A stretch of 9,557 nucleotides of DNA from JAPKZH01 sp964537875 (GTDB lineage: Bacteria; Acidobacteriota; Aminicenantia; Aminicenantales; UBA4085): the NCBI GenBank assembly GCA_964537875.1, contig CAZIDN010000108.1:1-9557 (forward strand). Direction: 5' to 3'. The notes beneath the pieces are model-generated. The model saw nothing but the letters and a program-made list of their open reading frames with translations, made no database searches and was not told where the DNA came from. Both the position numbers and the translations under genes were made by a program. Shown here in pieces: positions 1-7,058 of this stretch. Position 1 is the stretch's first letter. Each line of letters opens with the position of its first letter.

Positions 1-4
1 GGGA

Positions 5-2233
5 TTATTCGACCCCGCCCTGCTTCGCTTTCGGCCGGATGACCTCGACGACTCCGGACTTCTCCAGATTCAGGATCATGGCGACGACGGCTTCGAGCCC
101 GACGTCCGGGAATTCGGGACCCAGGACATAGCCGAACTTGGACTCGGTGCTGCCGACCTGGAGGTTTCCGCACTCGGCCCGGACGGCATGGTAAATGTCA
201 AGGATGCTCCGCTTCCCGTCGATAAAATAGTTCACCGACGTGGAGACGAAGCCCATCCCCCGGCCGCCTCCCGGGGCGGGGCCGGCGGGCGCGGGCTTAG
301 CTTGCGCGGCAGCCGGGGCTTCTTTTGCCGGCGGCGTCTGGGCAGGGGGCCCTGGCGCGCCTCTCTGCCCCTGGCTTCTCTTTTGGGCCTCCTCGGAATA
401 GACCTTGAAGAGCCGGCGGGGAATCATCTGGGCGTATTCGCGCTCTTTTTCGGTCAAAGCGGCCTTGACGGGCTTTATCTTTAAGGCCGCGCAACGGTCG
501 AGATAGACCGCCTCCAAGCGCTTGGCGACCGTATCGCGGTTAACCGCCAAGCCGGCCGTGAGAGCACGCACATCCGCCTCGACCTCGGGAAGCCGGGCAA
601 GCGTCAGGACGGACAACACGGCGCCCTTGGCCCGGTTGAACGCCCCGATAACTTTATTCTGGGCGGCCCGGTATTGTTCGTGGATTTTGGCCGGGTCATT
701 TTGAAGGAGGCGAACGCTCTGGCGGACGACTTCGGCGATCCATTTCTCACCGTTGGCCGTCGCCTCCCAGGCCAGGGCCCGGGCCTCGGCCGCGCCGGCG
801 TTGGCCAGGTAGGCGAAGGCAGCCGCCGCCGTGACGCCCACCCGCTTGAGCTCCGTCGGGTCGACCTCGACGATTCGGTCGGCGCTGCTGTGGTAGAAAT
901 TGTCGGGCCAATAGTTGAACTGCATCGCAGGGATGCCGGCGGCGAGGAAGACCGAATGGTCGCTCCCCGAGGTGATGGCGGCCAAGGGGCAAAGCCGGTA
1001 ATTGAACGGCGCGTTGGCGCCCTGGGTCGTCCGGATCTCGGCCTGATCGACGAACTGGAGGAGGTTCGAGACGAGGTCGTTGAGATAGCTCGGCCGGGCG
1101 TCGGGAGTCATCTTCATCCGGAGATAGGTATCCGTCGTCTTGGGATTCGCCCCGGTCATGTCAAAGTTGAGGGCGGCCAGGAGTTTATCCTGGAGATCCG
1201 GATGCTTGAACATGAAGGCCGACGAGCCGGAGATCTCGTTCCCCCACAGGAAATGAATCGTCCGTCGGAGCGGCGGGATGGACCGGTCCCGGATGAGCCG
1301 GGCTAGGGTCCGGCCGATTTCGAGAATCGTCCCGACGCCGGTGCAGTTGTCGTTGGCCCCCGGGGTAGCGATAGTCTCATAGGCATGGGCGACGAGAAGA
1401 AGCTCGCCGGCGGACGGGTCCGTGCCCGGAATGACGGCGTGAATGACGTTCATCTTGCCCGGGTATCTCTTCGCCCGGACATGAGCCTTGACAACGACTT
1501 TCTGGCCACGCTCCAGGTAGCCCCTCAGCTCAAGAAACTGACGGATGGACAAATTGAAGCCGAATCCGCCTTTCTCTGGAAGCGGCGTGACGCTCGACCA
1601 GCCGATTTGGTCAAGGGTGTATCCGGCGGTGTTTCCGCTGACCCCGGGCGAGCCGGTGCCGAGCGCGCCGGCGGCGCCGCGCTGGTTGACTCCGCTCGAG
1701 AATACGCTCCCGACGGAGCCGCTGCCAAGGACGACCTTGCCGGCGACATCCTTACCGGCATAGTCCGTCTCTCGCCCTGCGCCGACATAGACGACCTCGG
1801 CCTCGACGTCGGCGCTGACGCTCCCCGAGGCGAGGGACGACGGCACCTGGCTCAAGCTGGCGAACTTCTTGCGGACGGGCTCCACGAGCCACAAGTCGCC
1901 CTCTTCGGCGTCCCAGACGTCGCGCGAAGGAAAGAATTCGACCTCGACGTTCGATAGCCCCGCTTCTTTGGCCTGGTCGCGGATATAGAATGTCTCGAAA
2001 TACCCGTTCTCGTACTCGGACGCCGGCCTGTTCCTGTTTCCCGAGATCATCTGAACATGGAGGAAGGCCTGCTCCCCGGAGAATTCGCCGATGATGGGGT
2101 CGCGGAGCGACTGTGGGACGAGGCATCGGTCGGGCGCGATCTGGGCAACGAGAAATCCCGCGAAAGCGGCGGCGAGAACGATCGAGGCGATCGTTTTCCG
2201 ACTGGAAACCTGTCGTAGGCTGGGTTTGGTCAT
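5..2233 (-). CDS. Exported divergent M28-family metallopeptidase with PA-like insert and C-terminal domain
   Basis: Predicted exported zinc peptidase of 742 aa. The frame stays open to 2305, but the ATG at 2231-2233 has GGAGGT at 2240-2245 with 6-nt spacing, and the upstream Met codons sit in the promoter -10. A signal peptide or anchor covers about residues 1-32. A PA-like segment (about 138-205) precedes the M28 core. Predicted zinc ligands, by family motif, are His283 (AHAYE), Asp295 (GANDN), Glu333 (WGNE), Asp358 (NFDMTG) and His426 (GSDH). Classical M28 enzymes have HxD and a Glu-Glu pair; here Tyr285 replaces the Asp, and Asn332 stands where the catalytic Glu is expected. A Pro/Ala/Gly linker (about 618-660) leads to an 82-residue C-terminal domain with an FIDGKRSILDI segment that looks helical and winged-helix-like (inference). 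I recall homologues in Aminicenantes and Bacteroidetes with a similar altered WGxE motif, so the change may define a subfamily. Substrate unknown. It may be an active aminopeptidase or a non-catalytic binder. Confidence 0.85.
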   Translation of the reverse strand: MTKPSLRQVSSRKTIASIVLAAAFAGFLVAQIAPDRCLVPQSLRDPIIGEFSGEQAFLHVQMISGNRNRPASEYENGYFETFYIRDQAKEAGLSNVEVEFFPSRDVWDAEEGDLWLVEPVRKKFASLSQVPSSLASGSVSADVEAEVVYVGAGRETDYAGKDVAGKVVLGSGSVGSVFSSGVNQRGAAGALGTGSPGVSGNTAGYTLDQIGWSSVTPLPEKGGFGFNLSIRQFLELRGYLERGQKVVVKAHVRAKRYPGKMNVIHAVIPGTDPSAGELLLVAHAYETIATPGANDNCTGVGTILEIGRTLARLIRDRSIPPLRRTIHFLWGNEISGSSAFMFKHPDLQDKLLAALNFDMTGANPKTTDTYLRMKMTPDARPSYLNDLVSNLLQFVDQAEIRTTQGANAPFNYRLCPLAAITSGSDHSVFLAAGIPAMQFNYWPDNFYHSSADRIVEVDPTELKRVGVTAAAAFAYLANAGAAEARALAWEATANGEKWIAEVVRQSVRLLQNDPAKIHEQYRAAQNKVIGAFNRAKGAVLSVLTLARLPEVEADVRALTAGLAVNRDTVAKRLEAVYLDRCAALKIKPVKAALTEKEREYAQMIPRRLFKVYSEEAQKRSQGQRGAPGPPAQTPPAKEAPAAAQAKPAPAGPAPGGGRGMGFVSTSVNYFIDGKRSILDIYHAVRAECGNLQVGSTESKFGYVLGPEFPDVGLEAVVAMILNLEKSGVVEVIRPKAKQGGVE

Positions 2234-2300
2234 GGATGTACCTCCGGACGTCGTGAGCCTCTCGGAACCGCCTGGTGAGCGGCCGGAAATTTTCCTTCTC

Positions 2301-2330
2301 ATCATATGAAGGAACCCACGGAAATGTCAA
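2301..2330 (-). promoter_or_regulatory. Sigma70-like promoter of the M28 peptidase gene
   Basis: On the minus strand a perfect -35 TTGACA (2325-2330) is followed after 18 nt by TATGAT (2301-2306), which matches the -10 consensus at 5 of 6 positions. Transcription would start near 2294, giving a leader of about 60 nt before the ATG at 2233. The -10 overlaps the two Met codons that open the longest frame, so the long start is unlikely. A promoter here means the gene need not depend on read-through from the kinase gene. Confidence 0.7.
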
Positions 2331-2401
2331 TCCCGCGGCTAGAGCAGACGTCGAAAATCACGAATATGCGTCTTTGCGATGTTTGACCCGATAAACGTAG
2401 C

Positions 2402-2463
2402 GGTTAAACCTACTCATTACGCAAATTTTTCTCGGGGAAGATACGGAATGAGTAGGTTTGATC
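2402..2463. repeat. Perfect 13-bp inverted repeat downstream of the kinase gene
   Basis: The arms AAACCTACTCATT (2406-2418) and AATGAGTAGGTTT (2447-2459) are exact reverse complements separated by 28 nt. Pairing can extend outward to 2402/2463 if two G-U pairs are allowed, and inward past one mismatch (2420-2421 with 2444-2445). The repeat begins 8 nt after the kinase stop codon on the minus strand. That is where a 3' hairpin or terminator would sit, but no T-run follows the distal arm and the loop is long, so a classical Rho-independent terminator is not supported. A transcript-stabilising hairpin, a DNA-binding site or a small dispersed repeat are alternatives. Confidence 0.6.
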
Positions 2464-2471
2464 CCCTTCCT

Positions 2472-5264
2472 TCACTTCTTTCCGGTGGGGACGAGGCGCT
2501 TGAGCTCCTCGAACCAGTTGACGACGACACAGAGCTCTGTTGGAGGTGATGTGTCTGCGGGCTGCAGAACTAGGAATCGCTTTCCGTCAGACGAAACGCC
2601 GTATTCCAGGCCGCTTACGTTGAGATAATCTCCTTGAAACAACAACTGAGGAGGGCCGGCAGAAAATGCCGGCAAAGCGCTAATGGGCACGGCCATCCAT
2701 CGACGTCCGTTCCGGTAGAATAACTCCCGACCATCCTTCGACCATACGGGTTCTTCGTTTCCGCCTGCCGTTCTTGATACCTGCCATTTTCCCCCGGTAG
2801 AAGGCCACGGCTGCACATAGACCTCGTACTGCCCGGACTCATCCGAGGTGTAGGCAATCCAGCGGCCGTCAGGCGAGAATGCCGGACCCCATTCGTTAAA
2901 GCGACTGGCTAAGAATGGCTGCAACTCTCGGGTTTTTAGGTTAAGAATAGAAATGTCAAGGCTGCTTGAAGTAGTTTCCCTTAATGCGAGCAATTGGCCG
3001 TCGGGCGACCATGACTCAGGATCAAGCTTTATGTCTTTTTTGATCAACCGTTCCCGTTCGTGACTGCGGTCGGCCGGACGCCAAAAAATATTCCAATTCC
3101 CATTTTCCAACCCAGAAAAGGCAATGCGGGTTCCATCTGGAGTCCAAACAGGAATTTGTTCGCTCTCCTCAGTACTGAAACGCTGGGGTTCTCCTTTTCC
3201 AACGAGGTCAAAAATCCAGATATGATTCGTTGTTCCGAGAACAGAAATCGCAAATTTCGTTCCGTCCGGAGAAATCCTAAACGCACCAAAGCGTTCCGGA
3301 CGAAACGGCAACGTCTCGACTTTCCCATTTCGATCCACCCATGAGGGCCGGCCAACGCCAGCTGATTGACCAGGAACAAAAACGAGCAAGCCATCCTTCG
3401 AAATGGAGTATTGCGCCCCTCCGAAAGTTTCTGTCCGGATGCCATCGAGGACCGGGACAGGCACTCCGGCAACCTCAAGACGTTCGAGATCAAATGACAC
3501 TGCCATTAGGCCTCCTGGCCTTGAGTATAAAAGGTGCCCCGTTGATAAGTATCTTGGATTCACAACACCGCTGAGAGCTTTTAGCTCGTGAGTGGCAAGA
3601 GAGAGAATCCCATTTGAAAAAAGAATTCCTCTTCCGTCGGGCAAGGCTTGAGGCCAAGTAAAACCGGAAATACCCTTGCTTGCATCGGTGACCGCGACCA
3701 CCTCCGGCAGTCCTCCTTCAGCTGAAATCCGGGATAGATTGCCCGCTTCCTTCGGGGCAAAATAGATCTTGCCATCATCTGTCCATATGGCTCCATAAGT
3801 ATTGGTCGCCTCGCAAAGTGTGATCGGCTGTCCCCCTGCGATGGAGATTTTCTTTAACTGATTCCCTGAAAAAAAGGCAACCCATTGGCCATCAGTTGAG
3901 AAAAAGGGATTATAAGCTCCGCCAGTTCCGGGCAGTTTTTGGGCATTTTGACTATCAAGCGGCCGCATATATAGCGCTGTCTCGCCCTCACGTTCACCGA
4001 CATAAACCAGTTTCGAACCGTCAGGAGCCAGAGCCAATGCCGGACGTCCAATGCCAAGAGGAGCAGAGCCCACGGGCGAGAGGGGCTCTTTTTCCTGCAA
4101 CTGAATACTCAGCCGCTGTACGGTTTGGGACCGTCTCACTTCGGTCGGCCGATTGAAAATCTTGATACCTACAATAAAACCGAGCCCTAACAATACGATG
4201 CCGGCAGCGATTCGATAGAGCCAAATCAGCCGCGGCCGCTTTATGGGTGTTATATCTATGCCCTTCGTCTGAGCTTCCTGGCTGGTCCAGCGGAGCACAT
4301 GTTGAAGCTCTGAGGCCGTCTGCCAGCGTTTCTCAGGTTCCTTAGCCAGACAGGTGCTGATGATACGATCGACGTAAGGCGGAACCACAGGAACAAGGGA
4401 TGAAACCGGAATGGGTTCCCGTTCAAGGATGGCGGCAATCACGCTCGCCGAACTCTTTCCTTCAAACGCACGGCGGCCTGTCAACATTTCGTACAAAATC
4501 GCCCCGAAGGCGAAAATATCAACCCGGCTGTCGATGTCTTGCCCTTCCAACTGTTCCGGGGCCATGTATTGTAGCGTTCCGATTATGGCTCCCTTGGCCG
4601 TCGCCGTTATGGTACGGGACGGAAGTTGTTCCCCCTTGGAAGCGGAGACTTCAGCCCGGAGCTTAGCCAATCCGAAGTCAAGAAGCTTCGCTCCCGTCTT
4701 GGTCAACATGATATTTCCCGGTTTCAGGTCTCGATGGATAATTCCTCTCTGATGGGCGGAATCCAGAGCTTCGGCAATTTGTAGGGCAATCTGAATGGCT
4801 TCGTCGAGCTTCAACGCTCCTTTTTCCAGTCTCGAGGCCAGGGTTTCGCCCTCTATGTATTCCAGGACGATAAAGTCGTTTCCCTCATAGGAGGCAAACT
4901 CGTAAAGCGTGCAAATGTGGGGATGATTGAGAATCGAGATGGAGCGAGCTTCGCGCTCAAAACGGCTGCGGAGGTCGGGATTGCCGGCCAGGGCAGGCGG
5001 CATGACTTTGATAGCGACGGTTCGATCGAGCCGAGTATCACGAGCTTTGTAGACCTCTCCCATCCCGCCTTCCCCGAGCTTCTCGACGATCTCGTAGCGG
5101 GTGGCAAAGGTCGAGCCTTTTATGAATCTGGCGGATACAGCTTTTTCGGCTATGGCTTGAGAGACAGCAGGCTCGCTAGACCTAGGAAGCCTGCTCCCAC
5201 AGTGGCCGCAGAAATCGATGTCCGCGGGATTATCGAGCTGACATTTCGGACATTTAACGGCCAT
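2472..5264 (-). CDS. Zinc-ribbon Ser/Thr protein kinase with membrane helix and TolB/WD40-like propeller
   Basis: 930-aa membrane kinase. An N-terminal zinc ribbon has Cys5, Cys8, Cys19 and Cys22 (CxxC-x10-CxxC). The Hanks-type kinase domain (about 57-325) looks complete: glycine loop GEGGMG 64-69, Lys86, alphaC Glu105, HRD 177-179, Asn184, DFG 196-198, APE 235-237 and Asp249. It should therefore be active, and the Arg before the catalytic Asp suggests activation-loop phosphorylation. One hydrophobic helix (about 346-367) is followed by a beta-propeller (about 405-905) with repeated xSPDGxxxAF blades near 413, 456, 495, 665, 708, 752, 797 and 842. Expected topology is kinase in the cytoplasm and propeller outside the membrane. 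The ATG at 5262-5264 follows a purine-rich AAGGGG about 8 nt upstream. No phosphatase or response partner is adjacent. GC is visibly lower than in the M28 gene. Signal and substrates cannot be read from the sequence. Confidence 0.93.
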   Translation of the reverse strand: MAVKCPKCQLDNPADIDFCGHCGSRLPRSSEPAVSQAIAEKAVSARFIKGSTFATRYEIVEKLGEGGMGEVYKARDTRLDRTVAIKVMPPALAGNPDLRSRFEREARSISILNHPHICTLYEFASYEGNDFIVLEYIEGETLASRLEKGALKLDEAIQIALQIAEALDSAHQRGIIHRDLKPGNIMLTKTGAKLLDFGLAKLRAEVSASKGEQLPSRTITATAKGAIIGTLQYMAPEQLEGQDIDSRVDIFAFGAILYEMLTGRRAFEGKSSASVIAAILEREPIPVSSLVPVVPPYVDRIISTCLAKEPEKRWQTASELQHVLRWTSQEAQTKGIDITPIKRPRLIWLYRIAAGIVLLGLGFIVGIKIFNRPTEVRRSQTVQRLSIQLQEKEPLSPVGSAPLGIGRPALALAPDGSKLVYVGEREGETALYMRPLDSQNAQKLPGTGGAYNPFFSTDGQWVAFFSGNQLKKISIAGGQPITLCEATNTYGAIWTDDGKIYFAPKEAGNLSRISAEGGLPEVVAVTDASKGISGFTWPQALPDGRGILFSNGILSLATHELKALSGVVNPRYLSTGHLLYSRPGGLMAVSFDLERLEVAGVPVPVLDGIRTETFGGAQYSISKDGLLVFVPGQSAGVGRPSWVDRNGKVETLPFRPERFGAFRISPDGTKFAISVLGTTNHIWIFDLVGKGEPQRFSTEESEQIPVWTPDGTRIAFSGLENGNWNIFWRPADRSHERERLIKKDIKLDPESWSPDGQLLALRETTSSSLDISILNLKTRELQPFLASRFNEWGPAFSPDGRWIAYTSDESGQYEVYVQPWPSTGGKWQVSRTAGGNEEPVWSKDGRELFYRNGRRWMAVPISALPAFSAGPPQLLFQGDYLNVSGLEYGVSSDGKRFLVLQPADTSPPTELCVVVNWFEELKRLVPTGKK

Positions 5265-5293
5265 TGCTGACCCCTTCTCTTCGGGATGGCTAA

Positions 5294-5322
5294 AGATTAT
5301 CAGGGAAGGGCGATAGAGTCAA
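5294..5322 (-). promoter_or_regulatory. Sigma70-like promoter of the kinase gene
   Basis: On the minus strand TTGACT (5317-5322, 5 of 6 to consensus) precedes an AT-rich -10 region. This can be read as GATAAT (5296-5301, 5 of 6) at 15-nt spacing or as TAATCT (5294-5299) at 17-nt spacing. Either choice places the transcript start near 5287-5290, about 25 nt before the kinase ATG, close enough to leave room for the AAGGGG ribosome-binding site. Confidence 0.55.
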
Positions 5323-5359
5323 CTGGGTTGAGATCCCGACAACAACAATCCGAATCTAG

Positions 5360-5437
5360 ATTAAAGAAATTGAAGACTATCGCCCGGTCAGCCCGGCCGA
5401 CATCGGCGCCACGCTGAATGCGGCGCTGAAAAGTTAG
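5360..5437 (+). other. Short protein-like open segment, possible relic of a lost gene's 3' end
   Basis: Twenty-five codons lie between an in-frame TAG (5357-5359) and a TAG at 5435-5437. They read IKEIEDYRPVSPADIGATLN followed by AALKS. The composition looks like a genuine protein C-terminus, and the stretch is GC-rich between AT-rich flanks. There is no start codon or ribosome-binding site in the frame, so it is not an intact gene. It may be a decayed remnant or chance. Confidence 0.2.
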
Positions 5438-5471
5438 GCCGAAAGAGCCTTATCGATTCCTCACAGGAAGG

Positions 5472-6692
5472 TCACTTCCCCTCGACGATCTTGCTCTCTA
5501 CCCCGATATAGGGCTTGAGGTTCGTTTCAAGAAATGCCCAGATCCTGTTCCAGGAATCCCGCTGGGGAGGCGTGTTCTGGGGTGCGGTCTTCTCCTTGTT
5601 GACCAGCCGGTTGAACGAATGCCCACCCGGCGGATCGACATAGATCTTCGTCTCGGCCAATTTCGGAATGTGGTAATGCAGGGCGTAGATCATGAACTGG
5701 TCCTCGACAAAATTGACGTCCTGGTCGTTCGTCGCGACATGGACCATGACCGGGACCTTGATTTTGTCCACGTGATAGACGGGCGAGCGCTCGATATAGA
5801 CGGACTGTTTTTCGTGAACTTGGCCGCCGATCCGTTTCTCCGTGGCGAAAGCCGCGACGTATTGCGGCCCTTTGTACGATAGCCGAAAGACGAGGTTCGT
5901 CACCGGGACCCCGGCGTAACCGCATTTCAGGAGAACGCCCTGGTCGCGAATGAGACAATGAAGGGCGATGAACCCGCCATGGCTCCAGCCGATGACGCCG
6001 ATCCGGTCCATATCCACGGCCGGAACGTTGGCCCTCAAGTACTCAACGGCGCTCATCACGTCGTCGATCTCGTATCCGCCGTAATCGATGGCCTCGTAGA
6101 ACGCTGCGCCGTAGCCCGTGCTGCCCCGGTAATCGGGGGCGATCACGACATAGCCCCGTTCGACGGCCTGCCGGACGAAGGGCACGGCCGAGGAGGAGAA
6201 GCTGCTGTGAACGCCGCCGTGAACCCAGAGGAGGGCCGGGTGTCCTTTAGGCCCTCGAGGAGCGAGGGGCTGGAACAGATACGCGGGGATCTGAAGTCCC
6301 TCCGCGCTGCTGGCATAGGTAATTTTCTGGAAATCGACCGCGCCTTGACAAAGCCGGGCGATGAGGTCCTCATCCTTCTTCTTGTTCTCCATATCCGCTT
6401 TGGCCCGGGCGTCCGGCAGCTTCGCCTGCATTTCGAAATATTTCATCTGAAGGTCGCGAATTTGCTGGCGGAGCTTGGCCATCTCCTGCTGCTCGGGAGT
6501 CAGCGGAGGCCGCTTGACTTGCGCCTGGGGCGGCGCCTGGGCCTGAACTTGGGCTTGTTCCTGCGGCTCGGAGGCCCCGAGCCAGCCCGCTAGTATGGGG
6601 GCCTGCAGAATGATCAGGGCCGCGGACGCGACGGCAACCACCGCCAGGAGTCTTGAAGCCGTCCGGCACATGTGCGAAAGCTTAAAGGGCAT
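5472..6692 (-). CDS. Exported alpha/beta hydrolase, S9 prolyl-oligopeptidase-like
   Basis: 406-aa exported serine hydrolase. The frame is open to 6842, but the ATG at 6690-6692 has a strong GAGGAGG (6698-6704) at 5-nt spacing with a TATAAT just upstream, so the first 50 codons are excluded. A signal peptide spans about residues 1-40. A Gln/Ala/Pro-rich stretch (about 43-65) and a charged, probably coiled-coil segment (about 66-110) come next. The alpha/beta-hydrolase domain has an HGG oxyanion motif (158-160), nucleophile Ser237 in GWSHGG, probable acid Asp323 in NDQDV, and His358 in GGHSF, so a complete triad. There is no N-terminal propeller, so it matches the catalytic domain of S9 peptidases alone; substrates may be short peptides or esters such as acylated sugars. 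Transcribed divergently from the glycoside hydrolase, with no shared promoter visible. Family is secure, substrate is not. Confidence 0.88.
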   Translation of the reverse strand: MPFKLSHMCRTASRLLAVVAVASAALIILQAPILAGWLGASEPQEQAQVQAQAPPQAQVKRPPLTPEQQEMAKLRQQIRDLQMKYFEMQAKLPDARAKADMENKKKDEDLIARLCQGAVDFQKITYASSAEGLQIPAYLFQPLAPRGPKGHPALLWVHGGVHSSFSSSAVPFVRQAVERGYVVIAPDYRGSTGYGAAFYEAIDYGGYEIDDVMSAVEYLRANVPAVDMDRIGVIGWSHGGFIALHCLIRDQGVLLKCGYAGVPVTNLVFRLSYKGPQYVAAFATEKRIGGQVHEKQSVYIERSPVYHVDKIKVPVMVHVATNDQDVNFVEDQFMIYALHYHIPKLAETKIYVDPPGGHSFNRLVNKEKTAPQNTPPQRDSWNRIWAFLETNLKPYIGVESKIVEGK

Positions 6693-6715
6693 GTCTACCT
6701 CCTCGGATATCTTTT

Positions 6716-6730
6716 TGGTTATTATAACCA
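6716..6730 (-). promoter_or_regulatory. -10 element within a 15-base palindrome upstream of the S9 hydrolase
   Basis: A perfect TATAAT is present on the minus strand at 6721-6726, placed to start transcription near 6714, about 22 nt before the ATG. It lies within TGGTTAT-T-ATAACCA (6716-6730), a perfect inverted repeat with 7-bp arms around one central base. No convincing -35 hexamer is found at 16-19 nt spacing. A missing -35 together with a palindrome over the -10 fits a regulated promoter whose operator overlaps the polymerase site. The operator role is inference. Confidence 0.5.
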
Positions 6731-6967
6731 GGACGAATCTGAAGTTTTCCCGTGACGTCTTTTTCTCAAATCTTAAGGGGCAGGAATTTCCTTTTCCATG
6801 TTGTCTCGTATCATGTCCCGTTGAGCTTAACAACGACGGCACCCGTTGCGAAAAAATAATATCCCCGGCCGCGGATCGAAGTCAAGAACAAGGAAATTGA
6901 AAGCTGAAAATGCGGGATTATTTTTGTGTTTTGCGTTTCCACCCTTTGAATGGTTTTGAGGGGATTC

Positions 6968-6994
6968 TTTTTTTCAAAAAAATTCAGGTAAAAT
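6968..6994 (+). promoter_or_regulatory. Weak candidate promoter of the glycoside hydrolase gene
   Basis: TAAAAT at 6989-6994 matches the -10 consensus at 5 of 6 positions. It is preceded by a T7-C-A7 tract (6968-6982) that could act as an UP-like or bendable element. No -35 hexamer is recognisable at normal spacing. The predicted start near 7001 would give a leader of about 58 nt. The first ATG of the open frame (6993) overlaps this hexamer, which argues for the later start at 7059. Confidence 0.35.
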
Positions 6995-7058
6995 GTATGG
7001 GCATTGGGCTAGGAGGCGCAGACATCCGAGGCTCAATCAACTATTCAGGAAGAGTGCA

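Larger units (their letters stand above)
6693..7058. other. Divergent intergenic region
   Basis: These 366 bases separate the divergently transcribed S9 hydrolase and glycoside hydrolase genes. The left end holds the hydrolase ribosome-binding site and palindromic -10. The middle is AT-rich and shows no coding frame I can support. The right end holds a T7-C-A7 tract (6968-6982), a -10-like TAAAAT (6989-6994), an AGGAGG at 7011-7016 with no start codon at a usable distance, and the working AGGAAG at 7047-7052. No tRNA or small-RNA fold was recognised. Confidence 0.6.

Noticed and set aside
674..1306. A 210-codon open frame on the plus strand antisense to the M28 gene
   Set aside because: It is a GC-driven mirror of the real gene. 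The translation is rich in Arg, Gly, Asp and Val without recognisable motifs, and there is no ribosome-binding site.
1385..1957. A 190-codon plus-strand open frame within the M28 gene
   Set aside because: Antisense shadow in a high-GC region; no domain features, and the opposite strand carries clear M28 motifs.
5324..5340. A T-arm-like sequence (GGGTTGAGATCCC) suggesting a tRNA fragment or attachment site
   Set aside because: The loop lacks the TTC start, the stem is too short, and no acceptor, D or anticodon arms are present nearby.
5466..5479. A small hairpin (GGAAG-GTCA-CTTCC) over the S9 hydrolase stop codon, considered as a terminator
   Set aside because: Only 5 bp, overlaps the coding end and no T-run follows on the minus strand.
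5958..6593. A 211-codon plus-strand open frame antisense to the S9 hydrolase
   Set aside because: Shadow of the hydrolase, which has a complete catalytic triad on the other strand.
6852..6925. Inverted AAAAATAAT / ATTATTTTT arms in the divergent intergenic region
   Set aside because: Nine A/T pairs separated by 56 nt in AT-rich DNA are expected by chance, and no flanking structure supports a function.
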